Shown here: positions 1-59,890 of the stretch, in pieces
Layout: every line of letters starts with the position of its first letter
Position numbering within the stretch: position 1 is the first letter of the stretch
Assembly (NCBI GenBank): GCA_004794785.1
Contig: SJOL01006418.1
Span: 126,054 to 190,053 of the forward strand
DNA length: 64,000 nucleotides
Origin: Opisthorchis felineus
Taxonomy: Eukaryota > Platyhelminthes > Trematoda > Opisthorchiida > Opisthorchiidae
Direction: 5' to 3'
Position numbers and translations under genes: made by a program
The notes under the pieces: model-generated
The model's database searches: none
Told to the model about the DNA's origin: nothing
Seen by the model: the letters and a program-made list of their open reading frames with translations, nothing else

Positions 1-3000
1 TTGACAGCTTATGCTTCCTAAAGATAGAAATCGAGAGAACGTAATTTTGGCTATCAAACGAACTTCTGCTTCAAGCATGTCAACCTTAGAATGGCTTTTC
101 TCTAGTTCTATTTCAGGGTCTAAGTTGCTCCGGTGTTACTCGTACACTTTCTATATCAATACGGATAGTCGTGGTGATGGCACCAGTGCAAACAACGGTA
201 AAATAAAAAGTGAAATTCATAATGTAATAAACAAACAACCAGCTATCAAGAATTTTTTTGGCTAACTGTGTTTCAACATATTAGCGTTTCCAATGGGAAT
301 TTTTGGTTTACAAGTGTTCAGTACTTCACAATGTCAAGCAAAAGTAAGCAGACTGGAAAATGTTTATGAGATAATCAACGCCAAAATTTGTTAGGTATTT
401 CTGTGGTTCCCTGAATCCCTTTGACCATCTACTGCTTACTACCTGCTACTTGTTTTTTCTAAAGACACACAAGTAAACTAAAAAAGCAATACCAAATTTA
501 TGAGTTATTTAAATACTTCATTGAGGCACAACCAACGTTTATTCAGATTATGAAACTCCAGTGGTACTACCTACTTTTAGGCCTCAATTCAATTTAAACG
601 CAACTCCAATTTCTTAGCTGCAAAGGACACTTCCGTGTCCACAGACAGCAATAAAGCAAATTTGTCAGTGAACACCATGGAACGAATTTTTTTGTTTAGA
701 TTTTGCTTAATTAGTTTTCCCAATAGACCTCATTGATTTTAACCCCCTCATTTGCATGGCACTTTTGGGAAATTCAGTCAATTCTAATGGCTCACTGTAG
801 AAGAGTGGACGCACGCAAGCAAGCATTCCTGAAGGAAAACAAAAGGAAACTAAATTCTCTACTATCGATCTGGCTCTGCGGGAAAAATTCCGTACGCTTA
901 TTGAGCGCACTAATTGCCTCGCTAACTTTTCATAGTGGGAAGTTTTCCGTTACCATGGGGGCAGAAGGGGAGAAAAATTGTATTTTATTGGAGGGACGGG
1001 ATGGCTTCGCCCAGTTATTCAAACCATACAGACACAGTAGGCTTAGTACCTTTCTGTTACCAGCTAGGTTCTCAGCCTTCTAAGTGCAATTCTATTGGAT
1101 GATTTTGTCCATGCAATACACCGGTTGTCTTTGGTTGACCACTTCCTGTCCATAAGAGGCAGCTTCACACATGAGAAGGGCTGGGAATGGACTCCCCTAT
1201 ATCGTGAACAGCATGTGCTTCCGGCATCCATGTGACGCTGTTCTTTCATTGGAAGAGTGTATTCAGTCGGCCTACGTAGGCAGAGCACTATCACGCGGCT
1301 TCCTTACTGGCACAGCTGCCCAAAACTGTCCATAAATGATAGCCATTTTGCACGACACGAAGTGCATATGATTCTCGCAATCAACAGCAACAAACTATGC
1401 GTGATGCATGTAATCCAAACTCTGTCTGCATTCCAGAACGCAGTGAAACGCATGAATCGAAGTTTCGCGTGCATGCGACATCCAAGCAGCCCAGCAAAAC
1501 TCCGCGAAACGACCGAAATAGTTTTAAGACCTTGCAACCGCAAACGTGTATTATTAACCTGTTTGCATGCAACGTGGAATTTGTGTAAACAGAAAAATAG
1601 ATGACCAGAGTAGAACGATGAAAACCTCCTGAAGATTCCGAGGCACACTGCAATCAATCCATCCAGCAATGCATTCCATGGCTACGTTTGATAGAAAAAT
1701 TATTGCTGCCATCAATAAATTCACGGCAGTTGTTTCTTCGGCCGTTATGTTTCCGACTAAGACACCAGAACAGGTTTAGTTAATGGATAATACAGCCATA
1801 ATTGTTTTAACTCTGGGGTAACTCCGAAGCTAAAAGCGAAGTGCGAGTTTATTTAAGGATAATTTGCTTTACTAAAACGTAGCCCGGGATAATCGCAGTC
1901 TCATGTTTAATAATACAGAACAACCTCACTGAACGTACGTGTCGTCCCGCAAGTTCTGGATAAGCCACGAAAACCTGTGGTTAATTTTTATCGTTACCAG
2001 ATAGTCGCACCGGGGAGTCGATACGGCTACCATTCAGTGAGTTAGAGTGTATTTACTTTGAAGAAGGTGGAATGTGTCACACACTAATCGTACTCATGAA
2101 GCAAGGCCACATTTATCGCACTGAATGGTGCCTTCATTTCCAATTTAAGTGTCCTAAAAATTCTGCAGATGCTTATGCTATAGCTAGACAGGTTGCAGGA
2201 TGAACTCTCCGGGTTGTACGACGTGAACTTTAGTCGCAGGGAGAAATACTACTACTCATCAGATGCCCTACATGAAGAGCATACATTTTCCAGGAAATAT
2301 TTCAGCATTAATGTTACCAGACTCTTTCAAACGAATGAATGCAATCTCTCAGCTAACTTTAAAGCCTCCAGGATTAAACGATAAGTTTCTTGCACTTATT
2401 TGCACCCGTCACTTGAATATCTGTAATACCGCTTGGTTGCTAGTTTTCCTCTAACAGTATACACAGCATATGAACGATTCAGTTGCAGTTGATCCAATGT
2501 TTTGATTGCAAGCCTTGAGCTATCGTTTGCGGTTGAAACCTTCACCTAAGCCGTGCTTCTCCTACTGCGTAGACACCTCACTTAAGTGGTGTCCTCAATC
2601 CTGGAAGGGGTCTGCAGCATATCATAGGCATAAACGGAAAGTTCATCTATTGGCAAATTGGTCTATCAGCAGCCGACTTCGGTAGCTGCAATAGGGTTTT
2701 AATGGACATTTTTTGATTTATATATATTCATTGGGCTTACGCGTGCTCATATACCAAAGTTCGTTTCATTATCTCGGATTCGCATCAGGAAATATGGCAT
2801 TGTGTGCTGAAAAATATAGGTAATAATGCAAATAATGTTCGTCAACCTCCTCTGGGGCCGAAAATATCACAAAGAAAGTGACTGATGTTAGTAGGCAATG
2901 AACATCCAGAGAATGAAAACGCATAAAGATGAACGTAAAAAGTGTCACACGCCATCATTGCCAGGGAATGCATTACAAATACTCGTTAGATTACATACTC

Positions 3001-6000
3001 GCTGCAATTGTTGATTTAGATTTTGGCCACTGGTTTTGGCATAAAGTCTATGAACATATGCACTAACAAAAATAACTTAACTTGAATGAGAGACTCTCTG
3101 AATTTTCATGAGATGCACACCTATGGTTATTCCCAATGAGAATGAATGACCTGCACAGGGCTTCTTTGCATTTCAGCCTATATTGGCTTCAATAACAGGA
3201 CTAAACCTGCTTAGATTTTCAAATATTCTCACACCACTGTCTGCTTAAATGAGAGTTTATGATGGCGCGCTTTATAAATTCATGACATTTCAAGGTTTAT
3301 TCATGCATTGAGCAACCTAGAAAACCATATGCATATTGAGAAACTGAATTTTTAGTGACAGCAAAACCATTTCCAAGTGGCGTGGCAATATTGAACGCAA
3401 CCGACTACTTTTCCGTTGCCGTCCTAGTGAATAATCGATAGTTTTGATGCCAAATGATTGGCTATTGATCTGGGTAAGTTAATAACCTAGTTACCAATAG
3501 ACGTGAGGCGGACAGTTGTTCTACTGATGCGAGGTCTGCTTAATTGTGGGTAAAATCGAAATGAATGGTTCTATTTCGTCTGAACCACGCCGAGCGGTGT
3601 TAGATGCATCAAAACGTCAGTTGAATATACCCCTGGCGTTGATGATGTCGAAATACATTTTCAGACGTGCGAAACATATGTTGCCTTGATTAATCCTGAT
3701 GAGGAAGGAGTTTGGCTGCGTGGTTTAACTTTACCGTATATTGATGAAAAAATCATATGAGGATCTAGGGTTCTTTAAGCCGCAAATGAAGTGAGCCGAC
3801 ATTCATTTGATTTCGTTAAGTTCAACAGAAATTCCTGTTAGGGGTGAATATAGCAATGAATGTTATCGATGTTCAATTTGTGTTTCTGCTCTAACTGTCG
3901 TGAATGTGGTGCACACTAGAGCAAACCACTCTTAATCATAGTTGACTGAAAAAGGCTCGGTGAGCACCATTTTTAACCGTCGCTAATTTGGTGCAAGGTG
4001 TCCGGTGGTAACCAAACTGAAGGTGCAGTTAACCCTGAAAATGCCCAGCAAAATCCCCTGTGGGGTCATTAATTTGAATGGATGCATCCTATAGAGGAGC
4101 AGCCACACATGGCCAATCGATCAAGCGCCTTCCTAACACTGAATAATGTTCTAAAATCGCCTATACAAAGCCTTGCAGTACATCTGTCAAGCACACCACC
4201 GGAGAGAAGATTCCTACTATAAACAAGTTACGGTCGGCCCCTGGAAGAATTGGTTCCTTAATTCTTTCATTTTGGTCAGGCGTTCACAAGTCAGCTGATG
4301 AGCTCCGGACCCAGTAAACATGTTCACTCTTACGCTAGTGGCAATTTTTCAGTTTTGACAACTAGCTTATTCCTGTAACATTTTTGAATTGTTCGGCGTG
4401 TGTTTAACAATAGAAAGCCCGGCTGCAACCGTCAATGTTGGAGCCTCTTTATTTTCAACCGAGAATAGAGTGTGATTGGCATGTAACCATATGTACGTTC
4501 TAGTCGTATAGACTAGGGTCGAAGTCAGAAACTTTGATTAGATTAACATAGACATGTGGAGCAATGGGATGATTCGAAGGGTGATAACTTGAGATCAATA
4601 CATCCAGTTAAATTATCGGGTTTTCCAAGGAAACACAACCAATGAATTGCAAGCACGCATGCAACTGTCCACTGAAAATTAAGTTAGAATTAAAATTAAG
4701 TCCTTTGGATTAAAAAAAATTCTTGACACACTGACATGTTACCAGCTGTCAAATATAGGCATAAGTTCAGTCCATAAGTAGGTTAAACTCATTTCGATTC
4801 TCCCTAGTTGAACGCACTATGTAGTAGTGGAAACAATTTCGGCGGAATCATAGGTGCGAAAATGGGTTCACGTCCACCCATGAGATGTCACTGTTGTTCT
4901 TAGAGTGACGGTATAAAACATTTTTAAAAGCCAGGTGTGTCCCCCTATTTCACAGACAAGCACTAACATATATGGAGAAGCGATCATTTCAGTTCGTGCC
5001 TAGTCATAAGCAAAGAATTATCGGATAGTTGTCTGCTTACATTGTCCTACTTTCAATGCCAATACCCTTGGGATATCGCAGTGGTTTATCCAAAAAGCAG
5101 CTCATCTTAAAATGGATAACGCCACCGGTACAGCACAGGGAGTTATCGCGATATTACAAAATATGATTGTCACGTTCAGCGGCTTAGGTCGACACCATTC
5201 TGAGCACTGGTAGAGATAACAGCACTTGTGAGCGTACGTAGATGTGATCCATTTGCGGTACGCCTCAAACTCCACTTTTGGAACTGCTATCATGGAAGGT
5301 CAGACATGCATGATTGCTCACAACAACTTAGTACCTGACGGACACGACTGAAGTTGATTACCTAATCACTTCCTTGAACAACAGTATGTAGTTTAGTGCA
5401 CTTTGCTGACGCAGTAAACCATGAATTAGACCACCAGCGGAGAATGGATCATTAGCCTCTCGTGAGGGTGGTTTATCTTAGAAGGAAATGAACCTAATTC
5501 CTGAGTGGCGGTTGAGGCTGTTTTATACTCTTCAGTGAAAAACGTCTGTTTTCAAGGTTTCTCTTGTGGCTCTTACAATGATTCCAAGAACCTTAAATCA
5601 CGGCTTGGTATTCAGACAAAAAATGGTTTATAGAAACTTTTCCCCACAACTTTAGAAAAGTTCGTCAAACTTTCTGCTTGTAGTAATCAGGATATTGCTA
5701 CGCTACTTTCTTGTTTTTCAAACCGCCTGAAGTCCATACTAATTCGGAGTCCCACATAACATTTCTACCCTTTTTCCCCTCAGTGATTTACGTCCGAGAC
5801 TTTGAAGCTCTGTGTCAGCACGATAAAATTTGCAGGAGTTACAGGCTTCTCTTCATTACGTCGGTGGTTGTTCACGTACCATGTTCCTTTCAACTTTTTG
5901 TTGCCCCCGTGGCCCGTTCCGTACACCTCTTAGAAGTTTTTCCCTGCTGTAAAACACCGTCACCCCCGGGATTACGCTGCCATATTTTGTCAGTGGGCTA

Positions 6001-7400
6001 AAACTTTACAGTGCTGAATTATGTTTTAAGCAGTAGTCTGAAGTGTAGACTAGAATTTTTACTCATCTGTGGGTAGAAGTGTTCGTTATTTTTGTACTAA
6101 AGACTGTGGAGTGGATCCGTTTACTTTGGAATACAAAGGTTGTAAAGTTCTGCTACCATATGTGAAAATTTACACTGAGCACAAAGTATCGAAAATATTT
6201 TTTATTTAGACACACTTGTTCATTAGAAACAAGCGGATGTTTATGGAGAATTTTCGACCATCGCTCAATGAATTGATCATCGAAAAATAGAAGGTGGGCG
6301 CTGAGCTAAGAGACGGCTGAAGTGTGGCACTCTGAGTGGTCTATTACCAAACAAAAGAATGAACTGTGAGTCTGTGTTGGAAAAAAGTATCTTGTCAGCT
6401 CTCAGAAATCAATGTTATGGTTGATTCTTTTGCCTGCCCAATTACAGTCGATTCAACATTTTTACGACCAGGTCGGCGTGCCTTTATTCGCTCAGTTTGA
6501 ACTGTTGTTGGTTGCCAAGTTTCTATGAACACTTTACGCCTCAGGTCACACCGTTCCCGCAATCGATTCTCACCCCGCTCACGCTAACACACATGCAAAC
6601 AGTGACGAATCATTGTCCGTCGAGGTCATTGTTTGCTGATATCGCACATAAATCACACGGCTTACGACCAAAATGGCCCCATTAACAAACGAACACAAAA
6701 CGAGTGTACCATTAATAGTGAAGTCTTTCTATTCTGGTCACCTAATCTACTACCATGTGGTACCCTCGCAGGTGGATTGTAAATCTTGCCTATTGTTGTT
6801 TCGTTGTTTACTAGAATAGAGCATGCCAGTTTTATTTTGAACTTGTTCAGCATCGATCCAACAAGTTTGCATGCAAAGTCATCCGAAGTCAACACGCCGA
6901 GACTTGAGAGATAACTTTTTTCACGCGCCGCCTCAAACCTAGAACGTGCGCTGTGGAGAAACCGGCAGATGATGACTGTTTCACCTTCCTGAATATCTTC
7001 GACCACATTTCCACTTGCAGTTTGTTGGGGGGTTATTGAATGGCACGCCAGCTGTACACAGTACATTGCTCAGATGTTTAATTGTAATGTTGATGAACTT
7101 ACCACAACGAATACATGCAACTATTTATTGCTATCACTTATATTCGGCATTAGTTTTTCAACCGTTGCTATCCGATCTACAAGAAAGAAACACTAAATAC
7201 TGGCTGAAATTTCGGAGAATTGACTCGAATGAAACTCCGAGTTCAAGTGGAACCGACGGCAAATCGTCGGGGGGATTTTTATGGGTTCTTTTTTGCTTAT
7301 TCTACAAGGTCATACCACTCGTCAGCAGTTGAAAACATAATGGTCTTGGTTTTTGGAATCCCAAAACAATTTGGGAACGTAGTCACAAATCGAGACTTAC
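1..7400. other. No recognised gene; side where the fibulin-like gene should continue
   Basis: Only short overlapping frames occur (for example both strands at 1257-1669 and the minus frame 6662-7066), none with recognisable domains. A phase-1 acceptor followed by the C-terminal fibulin module is expected on the minus strand, but I could not identify one. Short AT runs occur near 2717. Confidence 0.6.
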
Positions 7401-54324
<46,924 letters not shown>

Positions 54325-54513
54325 GGCAATGCGGACACATGGAGAACGGCTGAAATTGAATAAGAAATTTGAGGAAATTTTACTGTAGAAATTATGAAGT
54401 GAACCATATTTTTGATTGCTATTATGGCTTAACACAGAGAGGGGTTTGCACATTAGTGCTCCCAGAGAACTATCAAGTGATTTTTACCTTTTTAAAGCGG
54501 AAAGAATTTTGGG

Positions 54514-54712
54514 GGCGGGATGGCTCAGTGGTTAGAGCGTGAGTTTACTGACCGGAAGGTATGTGGTTCGAACCCAACCACTGCATCTCAACTTCTCCTG
54601 TCTAGGCTTGGGCGACCTGGAAGTATCCCAGCCGTCGTGCTTCCTTCGGGTGGCATGGCAGCTAGGCACCAAAAGGGTGTTACAGCTGAGCGATTTATTA
54701 TTTATTTTTCTT
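54514..54712 (+). mobile_element. tRNA-derived SINE, copy 1
   Basis: The head has a RNA polymerase III internal promoter: A box TGGCTCAGTGG at 54521 and B box GGTTCGAACCC at 54565, 44 bases apart, as in a tRNA gene. A body of about 130 bases and a T/A-rich tail (tttattatttatttttct) follow. It is nearly identical to copy 2 over the first 100 bases. Frames across it translate to MAQWLEREFTDRKV..., a repeat-derived pseudo-protein. It lies 190 bases upstream of the proposed start codon, opposite to the minus-strand gene. Confidence 0.9.
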
Positions 54713-55035
54713 GTACTGATGCTTGGCGGTGGTTCGCATACGGAAGAGCATTCAAAGTTAGTTTCGCGGCTGTCGTTTGCATAGACCATGGAAAACATAG
54801 GCCATAGGAAGAGCCATTGGGGATTCCAGATGGCACGTCTGCCTAAAGGGAGGAATAGGCACCAGCATTTGCCCGAAAGGCTTGAGCAGAAAGGAAAGTG
54901 CAGGTCCACCGGCAAGCCTCCTCGAATATAATGAAGTGGTAGCTTGCGGAACAGGGGTAAATAATGCAGCCTATTTACTTGAAAAGGGTGTTTTTTTCAA
55001 AACGTCGAAAGCGAAGATAATAAACTAATAAGTTT

Positions 55036-55100
55036 TCAGCTGTAACACCCTTCGGTGCCTGGCTGCCATGCCACCAGAAGGGAGCGAAGATATGATGGTA
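55036..55100 (-). mobile_element. SINE fragment, inverted 3' part
   Basis: Minus-strand match to the SINE body: cagctgtaacacccttcgg and ctgccatgccaccagaaggg are the reverse complement of the copy 1 tail region. The tRNA-like head is absent. It sits between the two plus-strand copies in opposite orientation. Confidence 0.7.
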
Positions 55101-55305
55101 GTGGCTGGCTATCAGGCAGCCGCAGGTGATTTCGTTGTTTAACAGTACCCCAAAGTTGAACTTTGAACTCGTGCTGCAGTTGGCTTCTTCGTTCGCTGTT
55201 AAATGCGAAGAGTATCAGGTCTTTTCGAGCCTTATTTTTCATTGTATGCAGTGAGTTTATTGGAGGTCCTCTAAAGGCTTCTGCAAGCTTAGTAAGGATC
55301 CTTGG

Positions 55306-55503
55306 GGTGAGATGGCTCAGTGGTTAGAGCGTGAATTTACTGACCGGAAGGTATGTGGTTCGAACCCAACCACTGCATCTCAACTTCTCCTGTCTAGGCT
55401 TGGGCAACCTGGAAGTATTCCATCCCTCATGCTCCCTTCGCGTGACATGGCAGCTAGGCACCGAAAGGGTGCTAAAGCTGAACGATTGTATTTATTACTA
55501 TTC
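55306..55503 (+). mobile_element. tRNA-derived SINE, copy 2
   Basis: A box TGGCTCAGTGG at 55313 and B box GGTTCGAACCC at 55357, the same 44-base spacing as copy 1. The body matches copy 1 with scattered substitutions, more in the 3' half, ending in tgtatttattactatt. The high similarity of the heads suggests recent activity of the family. Confidence 0.9.
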
Positions 55504-56198
55504 GCGGTCCAGTTGTTAAGGGGAAGCGCAGCTAAGGTTCTACACACTGAATCAGTTTGCTTGTCATAGTACGTAGGTGAGGAATAGATTAGAGAATATT
55601 CGTCACCATATTGCAGTCATGAAAAGATCAGTCCTTGGTTTCAGTCCCTTTCGTAAAGAGGTTATCCGAGCAACGGTGTGGAAAAAGGGCCGAGGTTGTT
55701 ACTGGAATTGGCCGAATCAGTCAGTCTCAAATTTATTGACCTGGCTGCTTTGGAGAAGAAACAAGCGCAAATGAGAAAAATGTCGCCCAGAAAGTGACTT
55801 TTCTAGGCTGGAAGATAACGTTGCACGGTTAAATAGAAAAACAATTCATTTGTACAAAAAATGCAGCACAGATTTGGTGCTCGGTCAGAATACCCCCTTT
55901 TTTCTTGCGCCGTCAAACATGATGTTAAATTGCAGTCACTAAACGTGGATTCAACATTTAGTGGTAAATTGGAGCAGTCAAAACGGTGCTCACAAAATAT
56001 TCATGTTAATCAGAACGAATAGACGAACTATGAACCTATGTTCAGAAACGTCGGTTATCTGCAATAGATCCCCCCCAAATATCACACAAGCCTAATCCAT
56101 TCGTCCTGAGATGTGTGTGAGTCTTCTTGAGAAGTACCCTTTTTCATCAGACCTCGGTTATCTACCGGAAACGTCGAGCGGCCGGATGACTATCCACC

Positions 56199-56332
56199 TT
56201 CAAACATTGTATTTTTGTCGGTGGACGACGACAGCCAGACACATATTTAGGATTTAGAGGCATCACAATCGACACCACAACATCGGTGACCAAGCACTGA
56301 CTGTTCCCTGCCGTACAAATACAATGTTTGAA
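56199..56332. repeat. Imperfect inverted repeat, about 21-base arms
   Basis: The left arm at 56199-56220 (ttcaaacattgtatttttg...) is the near reverse complement of the right arm at 56312-56332 (...acaaatacaatgtttgaa), with about 91 bases between. It could mark the ends of a small non-autonomous element or a stem. Confidence 0.65.
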
Positions 56333-56341
56333 ACCCTATTG

Positions 56342-56824
56342 CGAAAAAAAGAAAAGAATAGAACGTGGGTGAGAAAGAGGCCTAGTGCCAGCTCAACGCA
56401 ATCATTCCCAGGTGTCTACACCTTCAGCTACTCATTCAGACGCTCTGAATAAAACATTAAGCGAAAAACGCCTCTGATACCAACAGGCGGTCACGCCCCT
56501 CAGCATCTTTGACCACACACAGTAGAGATCGCAAGAAACCCACCGTGTATGGCAAGTCGCACCGACCGTATCCGGACTTCTCTTCACCCTTTTCATACTC
56601 ATTTTCCAGGTCATAGTTTGGCGAACTCTGTGCATGCGTCATCCAGAATCGGTAAAGAAAGCAGCGCTGTTTCCGGTAAACGATGATTCAGTACATGATC
56701 AAACCACCGTATCTTCTGGAGGCTTGATTGGAGTCGCCCTTACACAACAGAATACTGCACAATACTGCACCTATGCGGATTCGCCGACACTAGCCTATAA
56801 GAGCTACGGTTCTGAGGCAACGGT
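56342..56824 (+). repeat. Dispersed repeat, long version (partner 21658-21828)
   Basis: The start block gaaaagaatagaacgtgggt...cctagtgccagc...caatcatt and the end block gcggattcgccg...gagctacggttctgaggc match the 21658 copy in the same order. About 300 extra bases lie between the blocks here. Confidence 0.5.
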
Positions 56825-57801
56825 TGTCAAGAACTTGAAGACGTCTCAGTTCTGCTGCTTACAGGCACACCGCCAGATGTAACTGATCAAAGGAATTAGT
56901 TGTTAGATGAACTTTGACTAATGGTCTATCATTGATTGGCATGCCCCTGAACACCAAACAACTGATGGCATTTGTGGGATCTGTTCATTCATTCATTCAT
57001 CCGCTTGTTTGTGCATACATTCAAATAAGACTGTTTTCGACTGTTTTAGAGTAACTACAACTAGAATGCTCAACGTCGAATCAAGAGTCCTGAAGCCCAC
57101 GTCGTTCCGGCTGTTTGAGCTAAGGTAAGATTCAGGAGTATGTGATTTACGCGTTCCGATAGTAACTTGAAAATTGCTAGTTGTCCGGTCACGATTTCGT
57201 CAGATGTGTACATTTCCCACCGGACATCAAACAAGTCCCCGATATTACTAGAGCGCCTTAAAATGAAAACAGATTGTTAGTGCATGTTGACGAAATTTCA
57301 CCACTGCCATCCGAAGTTACTGGATGTGAAGCACATATATCCGCAAACTGTGTTTGTCAGGTTGGCACAAACAATCGTGTTGGAGATGTTTCGAATCTTA
57401 TGATGCACTAATCTATCAATTTGGTCGATAAATTTGCCATTATGTGGCCGAATGAGGCATGCTTTTTCGACCATGCTTCTGAAGCACATGTCATGAAGTC
57501 AGTGTAACTGGTGACACGCAGATCGGACCTTTGGATGAACCGCTTTCCCAAACTTGCTAGTTAATTATGTCAGACATTCATTCACAAGCTGATTTACCGG
57601 TTCTAACTCATTTGACCGGGTTTGATAGAACGTGTCTCCAGTCTGGTTCGAACTGTTTGGAATGGTCATGACCAGAGGTTAGCTGGTTGTTTGATGTCTG
57701 TGAATTTATTCGTACTACAGCTTCCCGGTGGGCTAATTATTATTCTTGGGGGTGCACACCAAGGAGAGGGAAATGGACTCGAATTTAACTCTTGTTAGGG
57801 C

Positions 57802-57955
57802 TCAACAGCAGCGCGTATGTTTGGCCATGTCAGAGTTTGAACTTCGGACATCTGACATGCGAGCGTGTTACCACTACTCCAATGCACCACACACTGGACG
57901 CTCCTGAGTCATCGGATCTAAGCAGGCGATGTTCACGCTTGTGCCAGTGGCTCTT
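57802..57955 (+). repeat. Dispersed repeat, copy B (partner at 11395-11545)
   Basis: Collinear with copy A: gcgagcgtgttaccactact, cactggacgctcctgagtc, atcggatctaagcaggc and cacgcttgtgcc. Same strand. Probably a transposable-element fragment of unknown class. Confidence 0.65.
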
Positions 57956-59712
57956 AAACGACAGAAATATCCGTCTAGATCTGTCTATCTATCTAAATAT
58001 CTATGTGGCGACAGAGCGTTCATGCTTGCTTTAACGGTATGAAGAGTTATGACTGTGACTTAGCAGCAGACAAATTCCCTTGTTATATCACTGGTAGTTT
58101 GGACCATTTGACCTATCACAAAAATGGCTATCGACACTGTGAAGTTTGATCAATAATTTTTGGTACTGAGCAGTCGACTGAGGTCAGTGAGTCAATGCAT
58201 TAGTAGGCAGGCAATCAGCCGGTTTACATCAGGAGGATAACAGTCGGAAGATTCTAAAAGTTAGAAAACACAGCAAGGTCAAATTGAAGACGCAACACAA
58301 CTGATCTTCAAACGCCGGATTGAGTATTACAGGTTACGCCGTTAACGACTGGAGGAACTCTTAGGTATGGGAACGACAGTCATTCACGAATATCCCTGTA
58401 TTTGCTGATCCATCATTTCGCATTACCAGAGCAGTTTTGTGTATGCGTTTCGCAGTCCATGTGGAGACTCACCTGCCCGTGCCCAAACTCCGGACAGAAA
58501 CACAAAGTTTATGGCTGTACAACCGAATGAAAAACAATAGCGATTTCGAAAAAAATCGGTTTTCTGAGATTTCCATAGGCGAGTCGCAGCTATAATTTGA
58601 CAAGCAACCTCGTGAATGTTAAATTATCGCCAGCTTAAATTCAGCAAGATAATCTGTTTTCATGCGGCAGCTTCTGAAAGAGCAAGGATGATAGCCAACA
58701 CAAGTAACCTTTCAATTAGAGATAAGTTACGACTTCAATTTTTACATCGCAAGAATGTTTTGACCCTAATTCTAATGCCAGCTGGTAGAAGAAGGGTGTG
58801 CTGCAACCCTGACTTCAATTCTGCGGCATAAGTTTTAACTAATAAACCAAAACTCACACACAGGGCATTAACTTTTTTCGTTTTCCTGAACGTTACTTAA
58901 TTAGCATTTCTCAAAAATCCTAGGGATAACAAACCAAGACAGTACTGCCAGAAATCTCAAGTCTCAGTGAATTGCGTCCCTCACAGTGTTATTCTCTGCA
59001 TTAAACCTTACACAATAAGAAGGACATAAAGATTGATGCGAGTGTGGATGTGATGGTTAATATGATGTTCCCAGTTATCTTAGCAAAGGTTAGGATTTGA
59101 AAGCCTTCATACAACCGTTTTTGTGCTTTTGTAAGATTTTCAAAACACAATCCAGAGTAAGAGCATGTTGAGTGTTTCTCTGCAGCAGAAGCCACTCATT
59201 CAAACTAATAAGCCACTGACGGAATCGCACGGCGAATCAGAGATAATAATGCCTCCGGTTATGATTGAATCGTAGAAGCTGTGCAAACAAGTGACAGTAG
59301 TGATGAACCGATAAAGCGACCACGGCTTGAGGTTAAACACAAGGGGTACAACTAAGGCCAGACAAAAAACTGTCACTTGTGAGGGGTGTACTAGTTCGTG
59401 CAAAACACTAAACTGTGAATATTTACACCAGCCCCACACACTGCAAGTGATAATCGGATCAGATTTAACCGTAAATATCTAAACAGTTAGGATAACAACC
59501 AGTTCGACTGCAACAAAATCTTGTCTTTCATCTCTTTGGGAGTATACCAAAACACTGACGAACGATTCAGCTTTTTCAGCAAGCGCACAGTCTTCATAGG
59601 TCAGTAGTTTCCAATAATTAATCAATCACGCACTAAAACGATCATAAGTGCCTTCCACAACAGCTTTCGGTGTTTTTCTAATCACACTGTAGTCTAATGT
59701 TTTTTCTGAACT

Positions 59713-59890
59713 GTGAGGCTTTTACGTGAACATCACTATGCTACTCACAGAAGATTCGTGGTCCGAACCCAACCTCGGCACCTCGACTGCTTCTGTCCGG
59801 GCTTCGACAGCCTCGACCGGCGGTCGGTACAGCAGCTATACACTAGAAAGGTGTTAAAGCTGGGCGATTATTTCTCACTATTATGCTTGG
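59713..59890 (+). mobile_element. tRNA-derived SINE, old diverged copy
   Basis: The B-box-like GTGGTCCGAACCC is followed by body blocks in SINE order (cacctcgactgcttctgtcc, gggcttcgacagcctcgacc, aaaggtgttaaagctgggcg). The A box is no longer recognisable. Much more diverged than the copies at 54514 and 55306. Confidence 0.65.

Noticed and set aside
1257..1669. Overlapping frames on both strands of over 100 codons
   Set aside because: Mutually antisense with no domain signal; typical of chance open frames.
4297..4330. CTGATGAG hammerhead-like core
   Set aside because: No CGAAA follows at a suitable distance.
6662..7066. 134-codon minus frame just beyond the last exon
   Set aside because: No similarity to a fibulin C-terminal module that I can see. 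The weak acceptor (ctgcaag) gives phase 1 only in a different frame, which stops after about 43 codons.
54521..54590. Functional tRNA gene
   Set aside because: A and B boxes are present, but no cloverleaf acceptor stem closes and the unit is repeated with a long body, so it is a SINE head.
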